The notes: generated by a model from the letters alone, not told the origin. Shown: positions 1 through 10,437, counted from the first letter of the stretch. The stretch: DNA of 54,566 nt from Candidatus Epulonipiscium fishelsonii (GCA_001983455.1 LJDB01000096.1:1-54566); one strand, 5' to 3'. Translations and numbers: made by a program.

Positions 1-73
1 GTATTAGACTACTATTGGACTCAAGGGAAAAACTATCACCTAGCAAAAATGTTACGTGATGGCAAGCTATATT

Positions 74-412
74 TCATCTCATCATTTCATTATACATATG
101 TAAAATATAGGGAGTAGTAATAATCCCTATTAATATAGAATATTCATCCAAAATTTCAGCTTGAACACTAACTTCATGCAAAACATTTTCAATATTAAAA
201 CATTGTTCCCAAAGCTTTGTTTTTTTATATGATATAACTTCATACAAAAACCTAATCATTTTTATTCTACTTGATTTATCTGTTATGTCTAATATATTTT
301 GGCCTTCTTTGGGAAATCCATTTAACCTCACTTTACTTTCAACTACTTTTAATATTCTTCCTTTATAATCAGTAATCAGCAGTATATCATATATTCTATC
401 TGTCATTTTCAT
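74..412 (-). CDS. Small PAS-like sensor protein (112 aa)
   Basis: The protein looks like a single PAS-type fold without an output domain: it has an opening strand with the motif ILLITDYKGRI, a helical middle, and a closing strand pair around EYSILIGIITT. No signal peptide or membrane segment is seen. Its ATG overlaps the TGA of the upstream B12-binding gene by 4 nt (ATGA), so the two are probably translationally coupled and may act as partners. It is the last gene of a minus-strand operon that also encodes a CheR-PAS protein and a PAS kinase. The PAS assignment is from fold-like pattern only; ligand and partner are unknown. No clear terminator is seen before the window edge. Confidence 0.6.
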   Translation of the reverse strand: MKMTDRIYDILLITDYKGRILKVVESKVRLNGFPKEGQNILDITDKSSRIKMIRFLYEVISYKKTKLWEQCFNIENVLHEVSVQAEILDEYSILIGIITTPYILHMYNEMMR

Positions 413-1296
413 TTAAACCGCTCCTTTATTGCATTGCAAAACTTGTCGGCATCACTTTCAAATATATCAGCCCCAACATATTTCCACAAATCATCCGTCA
501 AATTAAAAGCGTAACCCCCAACTGCAATACTTATATTTTTACACTGATATTCATTTCTGATAGATGTAATTAAACATTTTGTGTATTCAATATTAAATGT
601 CATAGTGCACGAAATACCTATTAAATCTGGATTTATTTTTTCTATAGTGTTAATAAAATCTTTTATTGGTATATTTGAGCCCAAAAAATAGGTATCCCAG
701 CCTTCAATCTCCAGAAAATCACAAATCATTCTTATACCTATTTCATGCAACTCCCCTTCAACACAAACACCAATAAATTTTAAGCCATTTTTTTTGCCGC
801 CAAAAATTTCAGGATATAACCTGGTCATAATCCATTGAATATGAGCAGCACAATAGTGCTCTTGAGCAACCGTAATTTTGTTTAAATGGCTTAACCTTCC
901 TAATTCATATAAAATAGGGGAAAATATTTTCATATAGAGTTCTTTAATAGTAAATTTATTTTGGTGCAAATTATCTAGAGCAATTTCACTTGCCTTATTT
1001 TTATCTAGGTTTAAAAGAGCCCCCAAAATTTTTGCACAAATATTATTATATTTTCCAAAATCTACTTTTTCATATATAGTATAAGCATCTAGTGTTGGTA
1101 ATATCTCTAAAGCCAAATTCAAATATTTTTCTATATCAGGGTGTAAAGCCTGCTTGTAAGTTTTCTTCAATACATCCAATGTTATCTTAATTTTAGACGT
1201 TATGTCACTTTGGTCAATATTATAAGATTTCAATAAAATTTTTATCCACCTCAGATAATCAATAAACACCGAATTGTTCTTTGAAGAACTAGCCAA
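409..1296 (-). CDS. Cobalamin (B12)-binding domain protein, probably N-terminally frameshifted
   Basis: Residues about 60-165 form a helical B12 cap region with the QEHYCAAH motif typical of MerR/CarH-type and methyltransferase-like B12 modules; residues about 170-295 form a Rossmann-type B12 domain with E182-x-H184-x-x-G187 (usually D-x-H-x-x-G), the later Ser/Gly pair GISCT and GGYAF. Such proteins sense light or corrinoid, or carry methyl groups. The open frame starts at a TTG with no ribosome binding site, and homologous-looking sequence (SDYIQDLKYALSYLELA) continues upstream in the same frame to a stop near 1372. One extra A in the run at 1366-1372 would join it to an ATG at 1454, 11 nt after the cheR stop. 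The intended protein is thus about 348 aa. Downstream it overlaps the PAS gene. Confidence 0.75.
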   Translation of the reverse strand: MASSSKNNSVFIDYLRWIKILLKSYNIDQSDITSKIKITLDVLKKTYKQALHPDIEKYLNLALEILPTLDAYTIYEKVDFGKYNNICAKILGALLNLDKNKASEIALDNLHQNKFTIKELYMKIFSPILYELGRLSHLNKITVAQEHYCAAHIQWIMTRLYPEIFGGKKNGLKFIGVCVEGELHEIGIRMICDFLEIEGWDTYFLGSNIPIKDFINTIEKINPDLIGISCTMTFNIEYTKCLITSIRNEYQCKNISIAVGGYAFNLTDDLWKYVGADIFESDADKFCNAIKERFK

Positions 1297-1319
1297 CTCT
1301 AAATAAGACAGAGCATATT

Positions 1320-1454
1320 TTAAGTCTTGTATATAATCGCTTCTGCCTTCCTGAGTAAAGGTATGATTTTTTTAGAATGACGGTCATACCCACGTTTTAC
1401 TATTTCTTCAATTACATTATTTTGGGTAGATATAATTTCGTATATTACTATCAT
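1320..1454 (-). other. Detached N-terminal piece of the B12-binding gene (44 codons)
   Basis: An ATG 11 nt after the cheR stop opens a 44-codon frame (begins MIVIYEIISTQNN). At its AAAAAAA run (1366-1372) a shift of one base would carry it into the frame of the B12-binding protein. On its own it has no recognisable function. The ribosome binding site is weak, as expected for coupled translation from cheR. It is best read as the native start of the downstream gene, separated by a real or sequencing-derived frameshift. Confidence 0.55.
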
Positions 1455-1465
1455 ATTTAATAATA

Positions 1466-3409
1466 TTAAATTGCATCAGAATCCAATTCCGTTAAATTAA
1501 TAATAACTCCTCTTATAGTACTTTCGATACTTACATATGGACTGATTACAATTTTATATTTACCTCCCTTCTCGGTTTCCACTATCTTTTCAATTGCTGT
1601 AAAATTTTTTAACACATCTTCAATATCTTTTATAAAAGTATCATACTTTAAACCTATGTAGATGTCTGTTAAAGGTCTACCTACATCTGAATCTATTAAA
1701 TTAATGACTTTTCTTACAGCAGGTGTAAATCTTTTAATTCTCAAATTTTTGTCTAGGAAAATAGCACTTATATTTGTAATTGCTAATAAATTATTAATAT
1801 AATCATTAACTTCAATAAGTTCCTCAATTTTTTGATGGTGTGCAACATTTACAGTAGATAGCTCTTCATTCACTGACTGAAGTTCTTCATTTGTGTTTCT
1901 AAGCTCTTCATTAGAAGAAACCAACTCTTCATTTGTAGACTGAAGTTCTTCGTTTGATGATTCCAATTCTTCAATAAGAGCCTGCAAATATTCTCTAGTT
2001 GTTTTTAATTCGTATTCTAAATCCGAAATTCTTTCATAGACTTTTTGCTGAAACTCAAAGTTTTCCTCTTCTATAAGTTCATCATCAGTATTTGCATCTT
2101 GTTCCTCAAATAAAATAATAGCAAATTTTTTATCAGCTAAAGAGTCAATATATGGCTTCACTGTTATAGCTAATTCTATATGCTTTTCATTTTGTAAAAT
2201 TCTAATATTTTTATATTTAAATGATTTATTTTCTGTAAAAACATTATTTAAAGCTGTCCCCACTGCTACAGATAAATCTTTTCTTATCATTTTCAATAAA
2301 TTTAGACTTACCCTATTAGATGGAATTCTAATATATTCATTTACATCTCCAATTGTATGAATTAATTCAAATTCTTGGTTTACTATGATTCCCTTTGGGA
2401 TATATGTGTTTTGCAAAGTTTCAACAATTCTATTAATACTTTTATCAATATTATAGTTGTCCAATTTTTTTGTTCGATCTACATATATACTTTTTTCCTT
2501 ATAAAAATCATCAAGTTTTCTTATTTGAAAAGTATTTTGTTTTGGTAGTATAGGCTGACCCGCATACTTAAATATCTTCCACTTACTATCAATTACACTA
2601 AAATATTTGCCCATATCTCCTACACTTTCACTAGCTCCCAAAAATAAATAGCCAGTTTTGTTTAAGGAAAAGTGAAAAATGGAAAATATATTTTGCTGAA
2701 CCTCTGAGTCCAAGTATATCAGCAAATTTCTGCATGATATCAAATCAAGTTTTGAAAAAGGAGGATCAGATATTAAATTATGCTTTGTAAAAATAATCAT
2801 ATCTCTAATTGATTTAACAATTTGATAATCTCCGTTAACTTTTTTAAAGTATTTATTAAGTCTTTCTTGGGACATATTTACCAAGCTTTTAGCAGAATAA
2901 ATTCCGTTACTTGCTGTTGTTAATGAGGAATCTTTTAAATCGGTAGCAAAAATTTTTACAGAAAAGAATTTATTATGAGTATCAAGGTATTCTTTTATAA
3001 GAATAGCTAAAGAATATACTTCTTCACCTGTTGAACAGCCTGCACTCCATATTCTTATAGTATCTCCAGATTTTTTCTCAGAAAATAAAGCGGGTATAAC
3101 TTTATTTTCAAGAAGCTCAAAAGCTGCTACATCTCTAAAAAACTCTGTTACTCCAATGAATATTTCGTTATACAATTCATTAAGTTCATCTGGAAAGTTG
3201 TTAATGTGCTCAATATAGTTGTTCAAATCTTCGATGTTTAACATGTTCATTCTACGCTCTATTCTTCTAAAGATAGTATTTTTTTTGTAACTATTAAAAT
3301 CTACTCCCATATAGTCTTTTATACCATCTAATATAATATCCAGAGAGTTATCATCCATATGTTCATTAAATTTCGTTAGTTTATTAATAAGCAAATTTTG
3401 TTCAAGCAT
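1466..3409 (-). CDS. CheR-type protein methyltransferase with coiled coil and PAS domain (647 aa)
   Basis: CheR N-terminal helical domain (about 22-75, with FRRIERRM), SAM-dependent methyltransferase domain (about 85-280, SAM motif IWSAGCSTGEE at 119-129, later SCRNLLIYLD), an unassigned linker, a long heptad coiled coil rich in SNEELQSTNEEL units (about 455-535), and a C-terminal PAS domain (about 540-640). This is the architecture of CheB-CheR-PAS fusion sensors, but the CheB esterase half is absent. The likely role is methylation of glutamates on a signalling partner under PAS control. A GGAAG ribosome binding site precedes the ATG. It lies between the PAS kinase and the B12-binding gene and is probably cotranscribed with both. 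No chemoreceptor gene is in the window, so the substrate is unknown. Confidence 0.85.
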   Translation of the reverse strand: MLEQNLLINKLTKFNEHMDDNSLDIILDGIKDYMGVDFNSYKKNTIFRRIERRMNMLNIEDLNNYIEHINNFPDELNELYNEIFIGVTEFFRDVAAFELLENKVIPALFSEKKSGDTIRIWSAGCSTGEEVYSLAILIKEYLDTHNKFFSVKIFATDLKDSSLTTASNGIYSAKSLVNMSQERLNKYFKKVNGDYQIVKSIRDMIIFTKHNLISDPPFSKLDLISCRNLLIYLDSEVQQNIFSIFHFSLNKTGYLFLGASESVGDMGKYFSVIDSKWKIFKYAGQPILPKQNTFQIRKLDDFYKEKSIYVDRTKKLDNYNIDKSINRIVETLQNTYIPKGIIVNQEFELIHTIGDVNEYIRIPSNRVSLNLLKMIRKDLSVAVGTALNNVFTENKSFKYKNIRILQNEKHIELAITVKPYIDSLADKKFAIILFEEQDANTDDELIEEENFEFQQKVYERISDLEYELKTTREYLQALIEELESSNEELQSTNEELVSSNEELRNTNEELQSVNEELSTVNVAHHQKIEELIEVNDYINNLLAITNISAIFLDKNLRIKRFTPAVRKVINLIDSDVGRPLTDIYIGLKYDTFIKDIEDVLKNFTAIEKIVETEKGGKYKIVISPYVSIESTIRGVIINLTELDSDAI

Positions 3410-3501
3410 AATCTCAACTTCCTTTCTAACATTTTTTACGATTTTTTAGAATTTTATACATTATAGTTACATGCTTTACTATAATTCGTAGTGGTGTTTA
3501 A

Positions 3502-3530
3502 TGGGGTTTGGAGTTTTTCCCCAAGCCCCA
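3502..3530 (-). other. Strong hairpin between kinase and cheR genes
   Basis: The arms TGGGGTTTGG (3502-3511) and CCAAGCCCCA (3521-3530) form a 10-bp stem with one wobble pair and a 9-nt loop. There is no U-run on the 3' side in either direction, so it is not a classical terminator. It may act as an RNA-processing or stability element in the operon transcript. Confidence 0.45.
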
Positions 3531-3560
3531 AAAATAATATTAATTCGATAGGAGTTCTTC

Positions 3561-5639
3561 TTATTTTTCAAAATATATATCTGAAAATTCCATATTTACT
3601 CTATCAGCTTTAAGATTTAAATTATATATATTTTCTTCATTTAGAGTGTTATCTACAATTGGAAACATTATTTTAAAATCGCTTCCTTTATTCAATTCAC
3701 TAGTTAAAGTTATATTTCCATTTTGTAATTCAACTAGTAATTTTACTAAAGATAAGCCAATTCCACTACCTTCATATTTTCGTCCTAAAGTCTTATCAAC
3801 TTGTCTAAATCTTTCAAATATAGCTTGTTTCTTTTCAGTCGGAATTCCAATACCATTATCTTTCACGCTGATAACAATCTTGTTATTTTCTTCATATATA
3901 GTTACAACAATCTCTCCTCCAGTGTCAGTAAATTTAACTGCATTAGCTAATAAATTTAACATTATTCGTTCTATACTGTCAATATCACAATATGCATAGC
4001 ACTCTTCTATATAAGTATCAAAAGTAATAGTCAATCCTTTACTTTCAATATAATTCACTAGAGATAATGTGATTTCTTCAACCACATTCACAATGTTATA
4101 CAGCTCCATTTTTACTTTATAAAATCCAGACTCAATTCTTGTTATATCAATCAAGTTATTAACAAGTCTTAACAGTCTTGAACAATTTTGACGTATTATT
4201 CCACTAAATTTAGTTATATTATTAATATCATTTGTTTTATCTAGATCCAAAGAATCAATAAGTTGAACAGCTGATGAAATTATATTTATTGGTGTTCGTA
4301 ATTCATGAGATATATTCGCAAAAAATTCTGTTCTAATTCTATCATACTCTTTTGATTCTATCAATTGCTTTTCTTTTTCTATCAATGATTCTTTATATGC
4401 TTGAGCTCTAAGTTTTTCACTTATATCTCTAACAATATATATATCCATCATTTTACCATCAACAACTGCCTTTGTCCTATCAATCTCAACATCAATTAAT
4501 CCACCTTGAACATTTACTAAAACTTGTTCAACTGCTGAAATTGTGTTCGTATCAGTTCCAAGAAATTTTTCCACATGGCTTCTTTTGGAATCAATGTGTA
4601 CAAAATCAATTAAAGGGGTCCCTAGTACAAGGCTTGCATCTGATATTTTAAGCAATTTTAAAGCTTCTTTATTGCAATATGTAATCCCATTTATATCTTG
4701 TAAAAATACTGCACAGGGCAATCGTTCAATAAGCTTTTGATATCTTAAATCACTACTTATTAAACTATCATTTAGTTTTTTTGTTTTTGAAATATCTCTA
4801 TACGATATAATTCCGCCATATTCATTATTGCTTTTTAAATCTACTTTATACCAAATTTCTCTATCGTGTATTTTCATACAATGCTCAAAAGATATTTTTT
4901 CTGCCTTGCCTGACAAAATCAAGTCTATTTTATCTTTAATAATTGAATCATTCATATAAATATCAGATATTTTAATTTTATAATTTAAACTGCTTTCACA
5001 AACTTTTTGCATTGCTTGATTAGCCACAATAACGTTGTATTTATTGTCAAATCCCGCAACTTTTAAGTCTAATGAATCTAATAAACTTTCGTTTAGCTCA
5101 TTTGAATACATTAATTTTTCTTTTGTAATCTGACGTTCATTGATGTCAACAAAACTTACTAGAAAATCAGTATCTTGCTGATTTTCCATTTTATTAAATC
5201 TGCACTCAAACCAATGATATTCTCCATAGTTATTTAAAATTCTTATATCCATTACAAAAGACTGACATTTTCCATCTAATATTAACTTTAAGTTTTGATT
5301 TTTAATAGTTATATCATCTTCACATATATAATCGTTTAAATCCACTTTTTTAGCTTCATTAGTATATCCCAATATTTTTTTTAATAAAGGAGATATGTAG
5401 CTTACATTTTTATCTTTGTCTATTATCACTATCATTCCTATTTTATTGTTCTCTATAAAATCATATATTTCTTCTACTCCATTACATAATTCTATAGTAC
5501 TATCTTGAATTTCTTTAGCATTTTGTAGTTCACTCAATTTAAGTTTATAATATTCGTTTTCTTGTTTTAATTTATTATTTTTTTGTAATTTATAGCTTAC
5601 TAATATAATCATAATTGTAATCACAAAAAATATTTCCAT
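3561..5639 (-). CDS. Membrane-anchored PAS-sensor histidine kinase (692 aa)
   Basis: Start chosen at 5639, where GGGAGG sits 10 nt before an ATG; an ATG at 5723 lacks such a site. Residues 1-19 form one membrane segment (MEIFFVITIMIILV), followed by a short coiled coil, three PAS-like domains (about 64-172, 182-284, 295-410), a HisKA domain with the phospho-acceptor His445 in SHELRTP, and a HATPase domain with N box NLLANAVKF, G1 DNGIGIP and G2 GSGIGLSLV. All catalytic boxes are intact. There is no receiver domain and no response regulator gene nearby, so its partner is encoded elsewhere. It is the first gene of the sensory operon with CheR-PAS, B12-binding and PAS proteins; redox, oxygen or light input is plausible but not shown. 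Confidence 0.88.
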   Translation of the reverse strand: MEIFFVITIMIILVSYKLQKNNKLKQENEYYKLKLSELQNAKEIQDSTIELCNGVEEIYDFIENNKIGMIVIIDKDKNVSYISPLLKKILGYTNEAKKVDLNDYICEDDITIKNQNLKLILDGKCQSFVMDIRILNNYGEYHWFECRFNKMENQQDTDFLVSFVDINERQITKEKLMYSNELNESLLDSLDLKVAGFDNKYNVIVANQAMQKVCESSLNYKIKISDIYMNDSIIKDKIDLILSGKAEKISFEHCMKIHDREIWYKVDLKSNNEYGGIISYRDISKTKKLNDSLISSDLRYQKLIERLPCAVFLQDINGITYCNKEALKLLKISDASLVLGTPLIDFVHIDSKRSHVEKFLGTDTNTISAVEQVLVNVQGGLIDVEIDRTKAVVDGKMMDIYIVRDISEKLRAQAYKESLIEKEKQLIESKEYDRIRTEFFANISHELRTPINIISSAVQLIDSLDLDKTNDINNITKFSGIIRQNCSRLLRLVNNLIDITRIESGFYKVKMELYNIVNVVEEITLSLVNYIESKGLTITFDTYIEECYAYCDIDSIERIMLNLLANAVKFTDTGGEIVVTIYEENNKIVISVKDNGIGIPTEKKQAIFERFRQVDKTLGRKYEGSGIGLSLVKLLVELQNGNITLTSELNKGSDFKIMFPIVDNTLNEENIYNLNLKADRVNMEFSDIYFEK

Positions 5640-5870
5640 TGGAAAGTTGCCTCCCTTTCCTACCAAGGCAGGTTTTTCTATATTGGCAGGTATTCTATTT
5701 ATCATGTTAATAGAGGAAAGCACAATATGATAACCTCTATTAATTTATTATACACTACAATGAACATTTTGTCATTATTATTTATAATAAGACAAAATCC
5801 AATAGGTTTTCATTATAATTTATGATAATAGATTATAGGCAAATATAATTTGTCAGTACAAAATCTAATT

Positions 5871-6638
5871 TTACTGCCACTCCATTTGTTTAAGTAGCTG
5901 TATAATTTCGTCATCTGTCAAATGAGCATACTCCGATTTATCTTCTGAAGTTGCCACTTCTTCAACTATTTTGACTTCCATAATTTTGTTATTTTTATTT
6001 TTTTTGTTTTCTTTATTACCATTACCCATTCGTTTATTGCTAATTTGATTTTTTAATAAGTTAATTTCTTTGTTTAGATTTCTTATTTTTAGTTCTTGTT
6101 CAAATTTTGCAACTTCATAGTCATATTGATTTACTAAGTAATCTTCCAAATTTAAGATGAGCTTATCTTTTTTATATTTAATATTCAGAACAATAGAGTT
6201 TGTAAAAGTTGTGACTAGTATTATTCCATTTATACCCAAAATAAGTTTGTCCAGTTCAACGTTAAAAACAAGGCTATTGTTCTCGACTAGGTAATTATAT
6301 ATAGCGTTAATAATAAATACCAATAACATAAGCCATTTAAGCTGCAAAGCCATATTTTCAACTTTAGTATATTCAAATATACCAATCCTAGCTTTTTCAA
6401 TTTTATTTCTTACAAATATATTAGCATCAATATTACCATTTTTAACATAACTAAGCTGTTTAAAATCTCTTACTAAATTGGTCACAATTTCTACCTCTTT
6501 ATCAGATTTATAAACTTTTTTATCGTTATATATTTTGATGCATCTGTCAATTTTGTTGAAATGATTGTTTATCATATTTATTGATAAACTGTATAAAACG
6601 ACCAATATAATATTGGCAACCAAAAAAAGTATAACCAT
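5871..6638 (-). CDS. Unknown membrane protein with C-terminal coiled coil (255 aa)
   Basis: Not recognised. There is an N-terminal membrane segment (about 1-22), a charged region, two further membrane segments (about 100-120 and 130-155), and a cytoplasmic C-terminal half with a heptad-like helix (EQELKIRNLNKEINLLKNQ) and a Lys/Asn-rich linker. It ends in a short acidic helix, LTDDEIIQLLKQMEW, that could be a docking peptide. An AAGGAGG site lies just before the ATG at 6638. It stands alone between the sensory operon and mtnN. No function is proposed. Confidence 0.6.
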   Translation of the reverse strand: MVILFLVANIILVVLYSLSINMINNHFNKIDRCIKIYNDKKVYKSDKEVEIVTNLVRDFKQLSYVKNGNIDANIFVRNKIEKARIGIFEYTKVENMALQLKWLMLLVFIINAIYNYLVENNSLVFNVELDKLILGINGIILVTTFTNSIVLNIKYKKDKLILNLEDYLVNQYDYEVAKFEQELKIRNLNKEINLLKNQISNKRMGNGNKENKKNKNNKIMEVKIVEEVATSEDKSEYAHLTDDEIIQLLKQMEWQ

Positions 6639-6793
6639 GGTTAAATCCTCCTTAAAATAGTACGAACGTATTTAGTAGATAAAGAGAATAAACCAAAGGT
6701 CTTTTCTATTTATCTACAATACTACATATTATAACCAGATTATTAACTTAATTATACTACTTTTTTTATAATTTAAAATAGCTGTTTTCAAAT

Positions 6794-7486
6794 TTAAATG
6801 TTTTGTATCATATAATTAATAATTTTATTAGCATTTCGTGCAGCCATCTCTGTAAAGTCAGCAAAATTAACTTCTGCACTACCATCGGCTTTGTCTGAGA
6901 TTGCTCTTATTATTACAAATGGCACTGCATTCAAATAACAGGTATGTGCAATTGCCGCACCTTCCATCTCAGCACAATATGCAGTAAAAGTTGAATATAA
7001 ATCTTCTTTCATTTTTATGCTTGAAACAAACTGGTCTCCACTAGCAATTCTGCCAATGTATGTTTTATATTCTTTACCTAAAGTTGCTGTCGCTTTTAAA
7101 GCAATATCCATCAGCCTTCTATCTGCTTCAAAAAAAGAATTCTCCATTCTTGGAATTACTCCTCTTGGGTCTCCAAAAATAGTGGCATCCATATCATGTT
7201 GAACTGTATCACTTGATACTACAATATCTCCAATATTAAGGTCTGGATGTAATCCACCTGCAACACCAACATTTATAATACATTCTACATTAAAATTGTC
7301 TACTAATATTTGTGTACATATAGCCGCATTTACTTTTCCAATTCCACATTTGACAACAACAACTTCTTTTCCTTGCAAAACCCCTTCAATAAACTCCATT
7401 TGTGCTTTTATAAATTGACTTTTAATATGCATACTACGTTTTAAAGCAACTACTTCTTCTTCCATTGCACCAATAATTCCTATCAT
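6794..7486 (-). CDS. mtnN: 5'-methylthioadenosine/S-adenosylhomocysteine nucleosidase
   Basis: Cleaves adenine from MTA, SAH and 5'-deoxyadenosine, feeding methionine salvage and AI-2 formation in the cytoplasm. Full length for the family (230 aa). The N-terminus MIGIIGAMEEEV carries the conserved catalytic Glu, the nucleoside-binding loop GVAGGL is present, EMEGAAIAH is the ribose-binding Met-Glu region, and AISDKADGS carries the catalytic Asp. The start is supported by AGGAGG 6 nt upstream of the ATG. It is probably a monocistronic transcript; no luxS is adjacent. Confidence 0.95.
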   Translation of the reverse strand: MIGIIGAMEEEVVALKRSMHIKSQFIKAQMEFIEGVLQGKEVVVVKCGIGKVNAAICTQILVDNFNVECIINVGVAGGLHPDLNIGDIVVSSDTVQHDMDATIFGDPRGVIPRMENSFFEADRRLMDIALKATATLGKEYKTYIGRIASGDQFVSSIKMKEDLYSTFTAYCAEMEGAAIAHTCYLNAVPFVIIRAISDKADGSAEVNFADFTEMAARNANKIINYMIQNI

Positions 7487-7545
7487 ACAATCCTCCTAAG
7501 ATATGTTAAATATTCATGTTTAAAATTTCATTATCAATTTTAACA

Positions 7546-7576
7546 CAAAAAAAAATTAGAAGCCAGGCTTCTAATT
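7546..7576 (-). terminator. Intrinsic terminator of the 7576-7944 gene
   Basis: An 11-bp perfect stem (AATTAGAAGCC at 7554-7564 and its complement at 7566-7576) with a minimal loop, followed on the minus strand by a run of T residues. It overlaps the stop codon of the upstream gene. Confidence 0.8.
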
Positions 7577-7944
7577 TATTTTAATCTTGCAAGCAATTTT
7601 TTTCGTGTATCTGATATTACTCCATCTAGGTTGGTTTCCCAATTTTCTTTAATTTTGTTCATATCAGTAGCTAAAATTTCCATGATAATATCAATCCATT
7701 TTAAAATTTTAGCTGTATCAAGAGGTGGATTGACATATAAAATCATAATGGAACCTTCCATATAATTTATTTTGATATCTGTAATTCCATTTAAAAGTTT
7801 GAACAGAGGAATTAATTCGTTTTCCATAGGTTTAAACTCATCAGTAACTTCTTTTAATTTTGCAGAACCTATTTTTAACATACCTTGGTTGTCTTCAATA
7901 ACTTTTATATTTAAATAGCTTTTGATAAGTTGTTTCTTTAACAT
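7576..7944 (-). CDS. Small HMA-like (heavy-metal-associated fold) protein, function unknown (122 aa)
   Basis: The core resembles the beta-alpha-beta HMA_2-type fold seen in small Firmicutes proteins: a strand, a helix with LFKLLNGITDIKINY, a strand SIMILYV, and a helix. No CxxC metal-binding motif is present, so metal binding is doubtful. No signal peptide or membrane segment is seen. A GGAGGT site precedes the ATG and a strong terminator overlaps its stop codon, so it is a single-gene unit. The fold assignment is by pattern only. Confidence 0.5.
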   Translation of the reverse strand: MLKKQLIKSYLNIKVIEDNQGMLKIGSAKLKEVTDEFKPMENELIPLFKLLNGITDIKINYMEGSIMILYVNPPLDTAKILKWIDIIMEILATDMNKIKENWETNLDGVISDTRKKLLARLK

Positions 7945-8025
7945 GAAAATTTACCTCCAAAAATAATTGATAACATAATTATACCACAATATTTTATATT
8001 TAAAAGCATACTTTTGTAACATGAG

Positions 8026-8079
8026 AAGAAGAGCTAATACTAGCTCTCTTCCGCAAACTATTTAGGTTATAAATAGTTT
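8026..8079 (-). terminator. Two consecutive hairpins after spoIIID
   Basis: On the minus strand the first stem pairs AAACTATTT with AAATAGTTT (8056-8079) and the second pairs AGAGCTA with TAGCTCT (8028-8045), followed by TTCTTCTC rather than a long U-run. They probably end the spoIIID transcript, with less certainty than the other terminators. Confidence 0.45.
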
Positions 8080-8087
8080 ATTTTATT

Positions 8088-8342
8088 CTATTTTGAAGTC
8101 CCAGAATATTTTTCCTTAGTTGCTAATCCACCTCTTAGATGTCTTTCTGCTTTGTTCAGTTCAAGAATCTGTCTTGCTTCCATAGCTAGCTTAGGATTAA
8201 TTTTTTCTAATCGTTCTGTAACATCTTTATGTACAGTACTTTTACTTATGCCAAATTTTTTAGCTGTTTCTCTTACAGTAGCGTTTGAATTGATAATAAA
8301 CTTTGCTGCTTCTACGGCTCTTTCTTCTATATATGGTTTCAA
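8088..8342 (-). CDS. spoIIID: Sporulation transcriptional regulator SpoIIID
   Basis: Mother-cell DNA-binding protein of sporulation. A helix-turn-helix (TVRETAKKFGISKSTVHKDV, about 22-41) is followed by the diagnostic TERLEKINPKLA and RHLRGG segments. At 84 aa it is close to the usual length. The start is a TTG at 8342 placed 7 nt after AAGGGGG; no ATG fits. Its presence implies the organism is, or descends from, an endospore former. It lies downstream of the 16S gene but is separated from it by a strong terminator, so it should have its own (mother-cell sigma) promoter in 8343-8450. Confidence 0.95.
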   Translation of the reverse strand: MKPYIEERAVEAAKFIINSNATVRETAKKFGISKSTVHKDVTERLEKINPKLAMEARQILELNKAERHLRGGLATKEKYSGTSK

Positions 8343-8451
8343 GAAAAGGCCCCCTTCAAAATAACTCTTGTTTAATACATATGTAGACTTATTAAACTTT
8401 ATTACTAATTTATAAAAATAGATTATTAATAAAATTTAATTGTTAGGTTGT

Positions 8452-8506
8452 ATAACAAAATAAGAGCCTTATATCACCATAGCTAAAGCTATGAGACACA
8501 AGGCTC
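8452..8506 (-). terminator. Intrinsic terminator of the 16S rRNA transcript
   Basis: The outer stem pairs GAGCCTT with AAGGCTC (8464-8470 and 8500-8506) and the inner stem pairs CATAGCT with AGCTATG (8478-8484 and 8487-8493), followed on the minus strand by a T-rich tract (TTATTTTG). It ends transcription about 110 nt after the mature 16S 3' end, before any other rRNA. Confidence 0.8.
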
Positions 8507-8607
8507 AGTTCATAATCTAATAATCCAAACAAATCACCAAAATATATAGCCTAAGGATTAAAAATCCAAAATAGAATAGTCACTATTAAACCGTTAATAC
8601 ATAATTT

Positions 8608-10124
<1,517 letters not shown>

Positions 10125-10356
10125 AAAGTTTGTCTGCTGACATTTTACTTTGTACTTCTCTTAGCATTTTAAAAAATGCTTGTACTAGAAATAAATTCAA
10201 TTTATTTCTAAATGAATTGACTGGTTTAATTCTTGTAACTATTCTATTTTCAACGTTCAATCTTGCTCAAAATCTATAATAAAAAAATATAATAATGAAA
10301 AAATATATAATGAAAAAATATAATAATAAAAAAATATATAATAATAAAATATAATA
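10125..10356 (-). other. 16S rRNA leader, AT-rich
   Basis: This is the transcribed leader between the tandem repeats and mature 16S. It contains a stretch of (A/T)n with repeated ATATTTTTT-like units (about 10280-10356), then hairpins pairing GAAATAAATT with AATTTATTTC and AGCATTTT with AAAATGCT nearer the 16S 5' end, plausible processing stems. No ORF is supported. Confidence 0.6.
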
Positions 10357-10432
10357 AACTAATAACCTATCTACTAGGTATGTCCTGCCGACTTAACTAA
10401 TAACCTATCTGCTAGGTGTGTCCTGCTGACTT
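10357..10432 (-). repeat. Two tandem 38-bp repeats at the start of the 16S leader
   Basis: Units at 10357-10394 and 10395-10432 differ at only four positions. Each (minus strand) carries GGACAYACCTA and TAGGT arms that can form a small hairpin. The first unit begins right at the predicted transcription start, so both lie in the untranslated leader of the rRNA precursor. Confidence 0.85.
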
Positions 10433-10437
10433 GATTA

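Noticed and set aside
1..117. Plus-strand open frame at the window start (DYYWTQGKNYHLAKMLRDG)
   Set aside because: It could be the end of a gene outside the window, but it overlaps the PAS gene stop and no family was recognised; too short to call.
5640..5723. Longer N-terminus of the PAS kinase starting at 5723
   Set aside because: The ATG at 5639 has a GGGAGG site at proper distance, while the upstream start has none and adds 28 residues before the membrane segment.
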